The notes under the pieces are model-generated. The model had not been told where the DNA came from and ran no database searches. It saw nothing but the letters and a program-made list of their open reading frames with translations. This document shows, in pieces, positions 1 through 6,595 of a DNA stretch of 20,272 nucleotides. The position numbers were made by a program, and so were the translations under genes. The stretch comes from an uncultured Porphyromonadaceae bacterium. Its GTDB lineage: Bacteria; Bacteroidota; Bacteroidia; Bacteroidales; Muribaculaceae. Every line of letters begins with the position of its first letter. The stretch's first letter is position 1. The DNA is taken from NCBI GenBank assembly GCA_947176545.1, contig CAMWRB010000004.1, forward strand, positions 1 to 20,272, written 5' to 3'.

Positions 1-994
1 GTTTCTCAACCTGCTTTTTGGCGGCGGCCGTCAGCGGTACGTTGTAGAACTGATAGCCCGTATATTCGGCATTGACGGGGGCTGTTCCGCTGTCTTCGGT
101 GCGGACACCGAGTTTCTGCCAGGTTTCGCGTGCGATGGGGGCATTGACGGGTATTATATAGTTATACTGTACATGTTCGGGGTCTTCCATCAGTTTGCCG
201 TCGATATATATTGAGTCATTGCGTATTTCGAGCCATTCACCCGGCAGCCCTATGGTACGTTTGACATAGTTTTCGCGTCTGTCCACGGGTCTGACCAGCA
301 TTTCTCCGAACTTTTCGGGATGCAGACGTACGAACGACTTCGGGTCAGCGATGCCGCTCTGCTGAAGCCTCTCGCATATCAGGTAGTAGTCCTCTGTCGG
401 AAAGTTTGACAACACCGTATCCCCCTCCGGAAAGTTGAATACCACGATGTCGCCACGCTCAATCGAGCGAAGGCCGGGGAGACGATGATAGTCGAGCTGA
501 GGCTTGTCGAGATAGCTCTTGGTACCGATGACCGGCATGGTGTGTTGAGCCAGCGGGAAGTGTACGGGTGTCTGCGGTACCCTCGGTCCGTACACCACCT
601 TGCTCACCCAGAGGTAATCCCCCACTAACAGAGACTTCTCCAGACTCGATGACGGGATGGTGTAATTCTGTCCGATGAAAGCGAAGATAAAGTAGACGAT
701 GACGAGGGCATAGATGATTGCGTCCACCCATGCCATGACCGTTCTGACAGGGCCTTTACGACCTTTCCACCAGGTCCAGGGTATATAGCCCGTGATATAT
801 ATATCGAGCAGCAGGAGCCATGCTATCGACACCCACGGATTGCCGAGCCATACGACGAAGAGACAGAACAGAATCGACACGACGGCAAAGCGTATCCAGC
901 GCGTGGTGCGTGTGCGTTGCAGCCGGCGCTTGAAGTCCTGAGTGAATGTAAGGTGTTCCTGTTCGATTTCGGGGAAGTTATTCAGATTATCCAT
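1..994 (-). CDS. lepB: Signal peptidase I (S26 family), 3' part cut off by the window edge
   Basis: This membrane-bound serine protease removes signal peptides from exported pre-proteins at the outer face of the inner membrane. It starts at the ATG at 994-992, and 331 codons are visible before the reading frame runs off the left edge with no stop. After a basic N-terminus come hydrophobic stretches at about residues 33-50, 52-74 and 86-108. The catalytic serine motif follows as TIPSSSLEKSLLVGDYL, with the nucleophile probably Ser117. The general-base lysine lies in ENYVKRTIGLPGE (Lys245). Both catalytic residues are therefore inside the window. SSLEKSL replaces the textbook SMEPTL, a form I recall from Bacteroidales enzymes. 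The long region between Ser and Lys also fits that group, whose enzymes are longer than the E. coli one. It lies 15 bp after dapB and is probably co-transcribed with it. Confidence 0.93.
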   Translation of the reverse strand, partial: MDNLNNFPEIEQEHLTFTQDFKRRLQRTRTTRWIRFAVVSILFCLFVVWLGNPWVSIAWLLLLDIYITGYIPWTWWKGRKGPVRTVMAWVDAIIYALVIVYFIFAFIGQNYTIPSSSLEKSLLVGDYLWVSKVVYGPRVPQTPVHFPLAQHTMPVIGTKSYLDKPQLDYHRLPGLRSIERGDIVVFNFPEGDTVLSNFPTEDYYLICERLQQSGIADPKSFVRLHPEKFGEMLVRPVDRRENYVKRTIGLPGEWLEIRNDSIYIDGKLMEDPEHVQYNYIIPVNAPIARETWQKLGVRTEDSGTAPVNAEYTGYQFYNVPLTAAAKKQVEK

Positions 995-1009
995 AGTATC
1001 GCAATATTA

Positions 1010-1732
1010 TCAGAATTTCAGGAAGTCAGACATACTGTAGAATCCTTTTCGTCCCTTAAGCCATTCTGCGGCCATTACAGCTCCCAAGGCAAACCCTTCG
1101 CGCGACTTGGCCGAATGTGAGATTGTGATGGTATCCACCGGAGAGTCCCAACGGATGGTATGTATGCCGGGTACCTCGTCGTGGCGGATAGCCTTGACCG
1201 GCAGTACATCCTCCGGAGCGTCAATCACCTCAATCTCCTCCCATCTGTTCAGACGGTCGTCAGTGCCGATAATCTCTTCGGCCAGTGTAATGGCTGTACC
1301 TGAGGGATGGTCGAGCTTGTGGATATGATGGACCTCTTCAAGCTCCGGCTTGTATTGCGGATAGCTGTTCATGATTCGCGCCAGATAGCGATTGACGGCC
1401 ATAAATATATTGACTCCTATAGAGAAGTTGGATGACCAAAGGAGTGTCCCCTCCCCCTTGTCACAGATAGCCTTGATTTCGGGCATATACTCCTTCCATC
1501 CGGTCGTGCCCGAAACGACAGGCACTCCGGCTGCGAACGAGGCGAGGATATTTTCGACAGCGGCATCCGGCTGACTGAACTCGATGGCTACGTCGGCCGA
1601 AGCAAAGGCGTGTGAGGCGAACTCACCGGTATCGCCACGGTCTATTATTGCCACTATATGATGTCCGCGCTCGCGGGCTATCTTCTCGACGATATGGCCC
1701 ATCTTGCCATATCCTATGATTGCTATATTCAC
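1010..1732 (-). CDS. dapB: 4-hydroxy-tetrahydrodipicolinate reductase
   Basis: DapB reduces the DapA product to tetrahydrodipicolinate with NAD(P)H in the cytoplasm, on the route to meso-diaminopimelate and lysine. The 240-residue protein has an N-terminal Rossmann fold with GYGKMG at residues 7-12. The GTTGW segment lies near 75-79. The catalytic block EVHHIHKLDHPSGTA spans 133-147, giving the expected histidine pair (135/136), Lys139 and the SGT substrate-binding loop. The usual DAPSGTA is DHPSGTA here. The start is a GTG codon (1732-1730), placed exactly where the family's N-terminal strand begins. It follows the PCMD-like gene by 26 bp and precedes lepB by 15 bp. The product feeds MurE, encoded at the far end of this window. 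Confidence 0.96.
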   Translation of the reverse strand: MNIAIIGYGKMGHIVEKIARERGHHIVAIIDRGDTGEFASHAFASADVAIEFSQPDAAVENILASFAAGVPVVSGTTGWKEYMPEIKAICDKGEGTLLWSSNFSIGVNIFMAVNRYLARIMNSYPQYKPELEEVHHIHKLDHPSGTAITLAEEIIGTDDRLNRWEEIEVIDAPEDVLPVKAIRHDEVPGIHTIRWDSPVDTITISHSAKSREGFALGAVMAAEWLKGRKGFYSMSDFLKF

Positions 1733-1758
1733 CTTTATTGGAATTTATGATTTATGAT

Positions 1759-2709
1759 TCAGAAGCCGAAGCAGATGTTGTCCACATAGAGTGTCACACC
1801 CTCGGTGCCGACAAACGGCTCACCGCATGAACTGGAGCACATCACCAGCACGTGAGTCGGTGTGGCATCCGCCGGTGCCCATCCCACCTCATTGACCGGT
1901 ACCAATTTCCCTTTGGAATTTTTGGCATAGTAGGCTTTGTCGCCCGACAGCAGACCCATGTACGGTTTATATCCCGGTTTACCGGTGATATCGCCGTATT
2001 GTATCTTCAGCTGATGTTGCTTTGTCAGGGGTACAGACTTGTCATAACGTTCGCGACCTGTGCCGACGCGGTGAGCGTACAGGTTGCCTTTCTCATCCTC
2101 CCAGCGTTTCTGCAGCAGGACATATACCTCAGCCTTGTCGCGACCTTGCAGCGTCTTCTTGCTGAAACCCGTAGCACGCGTGCGTGTATTGACAGCGGGC
2201 ATATCCACCTTGTAGTCAAACACCAGTGCAGTCGGGCGTTTGGTGTAAGGCATACCCATCTCCATCTTGGCAAAAGGTCCGGATGTCGAGGTGATAGGTT
2301 CATGGATTTGACCCAGGAAGATTGTGCCGGCCACCATGACGTCCATATTGATGATGCCCAACACCTTGACCTCTTCCATCTTGGTGGTCACCTTAGCCAT
2401 TCTGGAGCCGCCTACATTTTCGGATGTGACGGTTCCGGACCCCTTGACGATGCCTTTGACCTTGGCATATACATTTGATGTGGCCCACGGCGACCCTCCG
2501 CGGTTGGTGTAAGCGGTATTGGCCGGGGCGGTACCGGTGGGACCTATCTCATAGATGGTCTTGGTCTTGCCACCTATTACCTTTGACTCATTGACCGTGC
2601 GGGTCACCCAATTCTCCATATTGCCATACTTGATGGGTTCGAGGCGCAGGGCGTGAGAGCCGGATGTGCCAATCAGAAGAATTGCTGTCAGTATACTCTT
2701 ATATTTCAT
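1759..2709 (-). CDS. Secreted protein, probable PCMD (putative carbohydrate metabolism) domain
   Basis: No specific function can be assigned. From the ATG at 2709-2707 the protein has 316 residues. It begins with a signal peptide: MKYK, a hydrophobic core to about residue 17, and likely cleavage after the SHA at 18-20. No lipobox cysteine is present. The mature part is rich in beta-type sequence. It has an ALVFDYKVDMP segment near the middle and ends in VTLYVDNICFGF, which resembles the terminal strand of PCMD-domain (PF13201) Bacteroidota proteins; that match is from memory of the fold. An in-frame TTG seven codons upstream is less likely as the start, because the signal peptide begins cleanly at the ATG. 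It sits 55 bp after the RNase H gene and 26 bp before dapB. It is an odd accessory-looking gene in a housekeeping block, possibly a surface or periplasmic glycan-binding protein. Confidence 0.75.
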   Translation of the reverse strand: MKYKSILTAILLIGTSGSHALRLEPIKYGNMENWVTRTVNESKVIGGKTKTIYEIGPTGTAPANTAYTNRGGSPWATSNVYAKVKGIVKGSGTVTSENVGGSRMAKVTTKMEEVKVLGIINMDVMVAGTIFLGQIHEPITSTSGPFAKMEMGMPYTKRPTALVFDYKVDMPAVNTRTRATGFSKKTLQGRDKAEVYVLLQKRWEDEKGNLYAHRVGTGRERYDKSVPLTKQHQLKIQYGDITGKPGYKPYMGLLSGDKAYYAKNSKGKLVPVNEVGWAPADATPTHVLVMCSSSCGEPFVGTEGVTLYVDNICFGF

Positions 2710-2764
2710 AATCTTTATCAATATCCCCAATCTCCCGAAACTAATAACTATTCCCTATTATGTG

Positions 2765-3424
2765 TCACCGATGTTTCCTGTCAAAGTCCGCGGGAATTTC
2801 TCCCCATAGTTCGGTCTGCCACTTCAGTATTTTGGTGCGGAACGAGTGGGTGTTGAGCCATGCCAATCCGCGCTGCATCATTTCAAACAATTCCCTATTC
2901 TCGTCGGTAGGAGTGAGCTGTGTACGTATCTGCTTCTTGCGCACCCAACTCATACCCGTCACCGAATCGGAATAAATGGTATGGTTCTCCCCCATCTTCT
3001 CCATAAGAGCGAGGGCATGGACGATGGCTAAAAATTCACCGATATTGTTGGTTGCCTTTTTGAACGGTCCTACGCGGAAGAGTTCACGGCCGGTCATAAG
3101 TTCGACACCGCGATACTCCATAGTGCCCGGATTGCCCATACAGGAGGCGTCGACAGCCCATCCGTTGAGGTCGATTTCCGGGATTGTCATGTAGTCGGGC
3201 TTGCCGGCAGCGGGCAACGATACTCCTCCGGAACGGGCCAGCAGTTCACCGAGTTCGCGCGTCTCGCTCTGCCGGTCACCGCGCATCGCCATAGCCGCCG
3301 CCTCCGGGGAGTTGTATCCCTTGAATTCGGCGCCCGGAAAACCTTCCACCTGCTCCAGCAGGTCTTCGATATTCTCGTATATGCCGGGTTGGCGTCCCTT
3401 GAAAACAACGTAAAACTTCTTCAT
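2765..3424 (-). CDS. rnhA: Ribonuclease HI with N-terminal viroplasmin domain
   Basis: This enzyme cleaves the RNA strand of RNA-DNA hybrids during replication and R-loop removal in the cytoplasm. Residues 1-45 (KKFYVVFKGRQPGIYENIED, then a conserved F-KGYNSPEAA stretch) form the viroplasmin/RNase H1 hybrid-binding module. A linker runs to about 80 and the catalytic domain follows. Acidic active-site candidates are Asp92 (VDASCMGNPG), Glu130 (TNNIGEFLA), Asp153 (YSDSVTGMSWV) and Asp213 (WGEIPADFDRK). The 219-residue length fits the Bacteroidota two-domain form. Its ATG overlaps the pdxB stop in an ATGA arrangement, which suggests translational coupling. No odd substitutions were seen. Confidence 0.93.
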   Translation of the reverse strand: MKKFYVVFKGRQPGIYENIEDLLEQVEGFPGAEFKGYNSPEAAAMAMRGDRQSETRELGELLARSGGVSLPAAGKPDYMTIPEIDLNGWAVDASCMGNPGTMEYRGVELMTGRELFRVGPFKKATNNIGEFLAIVHALALMEKMGENHTIYSDSVTGMSWVRKKQIRTQLTPTDENRELFEMMQRGLAWLNTHSFRTKILKWQTELWGEIPADFDRKHR

Positions 3425-4431
3425 AGCAGTTCGTCTCTATATACATACGAGTCGCGTTGAGTCTCGAAGCCTTCGGGATTTTCGCGCAGGATTGCGTCAA
3501 TGGGCATCGGGTCAAAACTCTCAAGAATCAATTGCGGGGAGAAGAGGTGCGGCGGTCTGTATGCCCCTGCCAGCCCCTCGTCGGAGATGCTGACACCGTA
3601 ATGGCGTTCCAGAGCATGGATGATTGCCGAGGTGGCACGCTGTTTTCCCTGCTTGGAGTAACCGGCGATATGGGGTGTGGCTATCAGCGTCAGGTCAAGA
3701 GTCTCGCGGTCAATAGAGGGTTCTCCCTCCCATGTGTCGATGATGAGCCGCAGATGTTTGCCGGGGGTATGCCGACGCAGAGCCGCCTCATCGACCACTC
3801 CCCCGCGGGCCGCATTGACTATGATGGTATCCGGTCGGAATCGTTCGATTATTTCTTCCGAGCAGAGGTGGTATGTAGGATGCTTTCCGGAGCGTGTCAG
3901 CGGGGTGTGAAATGTGATGGCATTCACCTTCGCAGCCATATCGTAGAGGTTGATATATTCCTCGTCAGTATGTCCCGCCTCTTGCCGGGGAGGGTCGCAG
4001 ACCATTATCTCGGCTCCGAGTCGCCGTCCCCATTCCGCCACAATCGAGCCGACGTTGCCCTTGCCGACTATGCCGAGACGGTTATGGCCCGCACGTCGGG
4101 GATTGAAGCCGGCTCTGAGCAGGCTGCTCCATACGTATTGTGCCACGCCCGGCGCATTGCAACCCGGCGCGTTGTTCCAGTCTATATTGTGCTCCATCAG
4201 CCACGGTATGTCGAAGTGGTCTGTACCGATGGTCCCTGTAGCCACAAACTCTACCGATGACCCTTCCAGCAGTGGCCGGCCGCATCGTGTACGCGTACGG
4301 ACCAGCACCCCGGAGGCATCACTGACCGCTTCGGGAGTGATGTCGTCGCCTGCAACGTAGTGACAGTCGAAAAGGTGTTCTATACGTCCGCGCAGGAACG
4401 GTATGGCGTTGTCGATTACTAATTTATTCAT
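3421..4431 (-). CDS. pdxB: Erythronate-4-phosphate dehydrogenase
   Basis: PdxB oxidises 4-phosphoerythronate with NAD+ in the DXP-dependent branch of pyridoxal 5'-phosphate synthesis. The 336-residue protein begins at the ATG at 4431-4429. A frame open further upstream only overlaps the preceding gene. D-2-hydroxyacid dehydrogenase features are clear: LGIVGKGNVGS (119-129) for NAD, the catalytic Arg209 in NAARGGVVDE, Glu237 in DTWEGEP, and His254 in ATPHIAGYS. The N-terminal FLRGRIEHLF and the ATGTIGTDHFD segment are typical of PdxB rather than SerA. The start overlaps the stop of the membrane protein gene and the stop overlaps the rnhA start, both as ATGA. Confidence 0.95.
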   Translation of the reverse strand: MNKLVIDNAIPFLRGRIEHLFDCHYVAGDDITPEAVSDASGVLVRTRTRCGRPLLEGSSVEFVATGTIGTDHFDIPWLMEHNIDWNNAPGCNAPGVAQYVWSSLLRAGFNPRRAGHNRLGIVGKGNVGSIVAEWGRRLGAEIMVCDPPRQEAGHTDEEYINLYDMAAKVNAITFHTPLTRSGKHPTYHLCSEEIIERFRPDTIIVNAARGGVVDEAALRRHTPGKHLRLIIDTWEGEPSIDRETLDLTLIATPHIAGYSKQGKQRATSAIIHALERHYGVSISDEGLAGAYRPPHLFSPQLILESFDPMPIDAILRENPEGFETQRDSYVYRDELL

Positions 4432-5396
4432 AGCAGAGCGGTAAGAATGGTCATGGTCAGCAATATTATCAGTATGATGATAAATATCAGTCGCGAACGG
4501 TGCAGCTGATGCAGGGCGAAGAGATTGGCAAGCTGTACGGCCACCCAAAGGTTGAAGACGCCTATGTAGGCGAACATGTTGGTATAGTCGGCCACCATGC
4601 AGAGGGCCGCGATGAGTCCGAATATGTTGATGACACTGTTCTCGCAGCGCACGCGCGTGTTGCCGGCGAAGAGTATGACGAAGTTGGAGAGCGCCAGCAG
4701 GGCGGCGATGGCGAAGAGGACCGCGCACCCTATGACCGTCACCAGTGTAAATGTCATGTCCGTATTCGATATATATATCAGCGACAGATTGGGAATATGG
4801 AAATCGTCGAACGTGATGAGTCCTGTCCCGAGTGCTATCCAGTATGGGGCGACGAGTCCGAGGATGAAGGCGCAAATCTCTCTGAACCGCAGACACTTCA
4901 TGACAATCGCGCTGAGAAATACGGCCACAATCAATGCGATGACGGCATATTGCAGCATCGTCCCTATCGAAAGGAATGTTGCGATGCTGAACAGCATATG
5001 AGTGGCGTTCTCAGACTTGTAGCTGTTGAAGAGGTAAGCGATGGCGATGAGTGTGACCGGGAGCAATATCATGGCCGACGTCAGCCGGGATGATATGACG
5101 AGGTTGCTGCAGCAGAGCAACACAAACAGGGAGGTCAGGACATGGTCAGTGCCACGTATCAGTGAGAATTGCTTGTTAATCAGGCTGAGTCCGATGACCG
5201 ACAGGAGTATGAGTCCGAGGTTGATACCCCATGAAGCGAGTGGCGGGAGTTGCCACAGGTCCGGTGACGGCAGACAGATACCTTTGTCAGGGCGGTTGAG
5301 CGGTTCGAAGCCCAGTATTCCGGCCACTATCGCACAGATGACAGCCAAGACCGCACATCCCATCACTCCGTATGTCGTCACTGTACGGTTGTTCAT
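4428..5396 (-). CDS. Polytopic membrane protein, possibly DUF6427-like
   Basis: The function is unknown. The 322-residue protein is very hydrophobic, with about nine to ten likely membrane segments, for example at residues 10-30, 56-74, 85-101, 107-123, 133-166, 172-195, 215-246, 255-290 and 302-322. There is no signal peptide cleavage site. One cytoplasmic-type loop carries KCLRFREICAFILGLVAPYW, which resembles the arginine-rich loop plus glycine/proline helix of the Bacteroidota family DUF6427; this is a memory-based resemblance. No catalytic or transport motif was recognised. It overlaps purD upstream (ATGA, 5393-5396) and pdxB downstream (ATGA, 4428-4431), so its expression is probably tied to both. 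The context suggests no clear enzymatic role. Confidence 0.8.
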   Translation of the reverse strand: MNNRTVTTYGVMGCAVLAVICAIVAGILGFEPLNRPDKGICLPSPDLWQLPPLASWGINLGLILLSVIGLSLINKQFSLIRGTDHVLTSLFVLLCCSNLVISSRLTSAMILLPVTLIAIAYLFNSYKSENATHMLFSIATFLSIGTMLQYAVIALIVAVFLSAIVMKCLRFREICAFILGLVAPYWIALGTGLITFDDFHIPNLSLIYISNTDMTFTLVTVIGCAVLFAIAALLALSNFVILFAGNTRVRCENSVINIFGLIAALCMVADYTNMFAYIGVFNLWVAVQLANLFALHQLHRSRLIFIIILIILLTMTILTALL

Positions 5397-6586
5397 AATT
5401 CACTCCCTATGTCGGTGCGGTAATATATGGGTTTCGGGTGCGGTGAATTATCATTCCTGCGAACTATCGTGCCGATGATGTCGTATACCTGACGTCTGGC
5501 TTCGTCGAGTGTGTCGGCAACGGCAGTGACCGTGGAGCGCTCTGTGTGGGTCTCGGCGTCAGTGAGCACTACCGAAATTGCCGCACGCTCCGATATTTTC
5601 ATTTCGTACTCACCGAGCCGTCTTTCTACGATAGCTTCGAGCAGTTCCACTATATCCGAGTCTATGCGGGGCAGTATAGCCTGTGCCTCCGGGTCGCCGA
5701 GACGTACATTATATTCGAGTACCACGGGTTCACCCTCCACGGATATGATGCCGAAATAGAGAAATCCCTGATAGTCGATGCCACGCTCCTTGAGTCCGCG
5801 CAACGTGGGGGTGATGATATGTTTGTCCACCATCGACTTGAACTCATCGTCAGCAAATATGACCGGAGAGTATGCACCCATGCCGGGTGTGTTCGGGCCG
5901 GTATCGCCGTCGCCGAGACGTTTATAGTCTATGGCTACGGGGAGCATCACATAGTCATCGCCATCCGTGGCTATTATGACGGAGCACTCCTGACCCGGAA
6001 CGAATTGCTCGATAAGCACATGCCGACCGGCCTCTCCTTTAATCCCCTCTATTATCATATCTTCGAGCACATCCTTGGCCTCTGCCAGGTCTGCGCATAT
6101 CACCACCCCTCGTCCGTCAGAGAGTCCGTCAGCCTTGACGATATAGGGTGGGGTCATGGATTCGAGATAGGCGAGACCTTCACCTACGGTTTCCTCATCC
6201 ACCGGCATAAAGCGTGGCGAGGGGATACCTGTCTCAGCCATAAATTCCTTGGCAAATTCCTTGCTACCCTCCAGACGGGCGGCTTCGGCTGTCGGCGCCA
6301 CTATCCTGAGGTTCTCCAGTCCGGGACTTGCCGCCAGATAATCATGTATGCCGGCTACAATAGGCTCCGGAGGTCCGACGACAATCAGATTGATGGAGTT
6401 GTCACGACAGAAATTCGCTACTCCCTCAAAGTCGGAGGGGTCTATGGCAGTCGGTATGAGCCGAGGGTCGGTCGAGGCATAATCGGCATAAAGACGGTGG
6501 CAGCGCCGGCTGGACAGTACGGAGTGTGCCAAGGCCGATTCGCGACCGTTGTTGCCTAAGATTAATATGTTCAGTTCCTGCTGCAT
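5393..6586 (-). CDS. purD: Phosphoribosylamine-glycine ligase (GAR synthetase), divergent and short
   Basis: PurD joins phosphoribosylamine and glycine using ATP, the second step of purine synthesis. Family marks are VVGPPEPIVAGI (69-80), LEGSKEFAK (105-113), the ATP-grasp strand PPYIVKADGLSDGRGVVI (146-163), YKRLGDGDTGPNTPGMGAYS (221-240), EYNVRLGDPEAQ (291-302) and a terminal RTDIG. The protein is unusual. The N-terminal loop reads GNNGRESAL instead of GSGGREHAL. The APGN-type segment after it is missing. At 397 residues it is roughly 25-30 shorter than usual. The deficit falls in the C-terminal domain, where the FHAGT and GGRVL segments are not recognisable between AISVVLTD and TVTAVADTLDEA. 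The reading frame is intact. It is probably functional, but a specialised paralogue is possible. It starts 9 bp after the methyltransferase gene. Confidence 0.88.
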   Translation of the reverse strand: MQQELNILILGNNGRESALAHSVLSSRRCHRLYADYASTDPRLIPTAIDPSDFEGVANFCRDNSINLIVVGPPEPIVAGIHDYLAASPGLENLRIVAPTAEAARLEGSKEFAKEFMAETGIPSPRFMPVDEETVGEGLAYLESMTPPYIVKADGLSDGRGVVICADLAEAKDVLEDMIIEGIKGEAGRHVLIEQFVPGQECSVIIATDGDDYVMLPVAIDYKRLGDGDTGPNTPGMGAYSPVIFADDEFKSMVDKHIITPTLRGLKERGIDYQGFLYFGIISVEGEPVVLEYNVRLGDPEAQAILPRIDSDIVELLEAIVERRLGEYEMKISERAAISVVLTDAETHTERSTVTAVADTLDEARRQVYDIIGTIVRRNDNSPHPKPIYYRTDIGSEL

Positions 6587-6595
6587 TCAGTGTTA

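Noticed and set aside
1733..1758. Short direct repeat ATCATAA-ATCATAA before dapB
   Set aside because: It is only about seven bases in AT-rich spacer, too short to call a functional repeat.
2710..2730. Alternative TTG start for the PCMD-like protein at 2730-2728
   Set aside because: The ATG at 2709-2707 begins a standard signal peptide, and the seven extra residues have no support.
2730..2743. TAGTTTCG on the minus strand (2743-2736), near the Bacteroidales -7 element TAnnTTTG, upstream of the PCMD-like gene
   Set aside because: One fixed base differs and no TTTG lies at the right distance upstream, so it is not supported as a promoter.
4432..4896. 155 further codons of open frame upstream of pdxB
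   Set aside because: This part lies inside the membrane protein gene, is rich in His and Arg as out-of-frame translation would be, and PdxB homology begins at the ATG at 4431.
5546..6559. Long plus-strand open frame (337 codons) opposite purD
   Set aside because: It mirrors a conserved gene on the other strand, has no recognisable domain, and similar antisense frames lie opposite most genes here.
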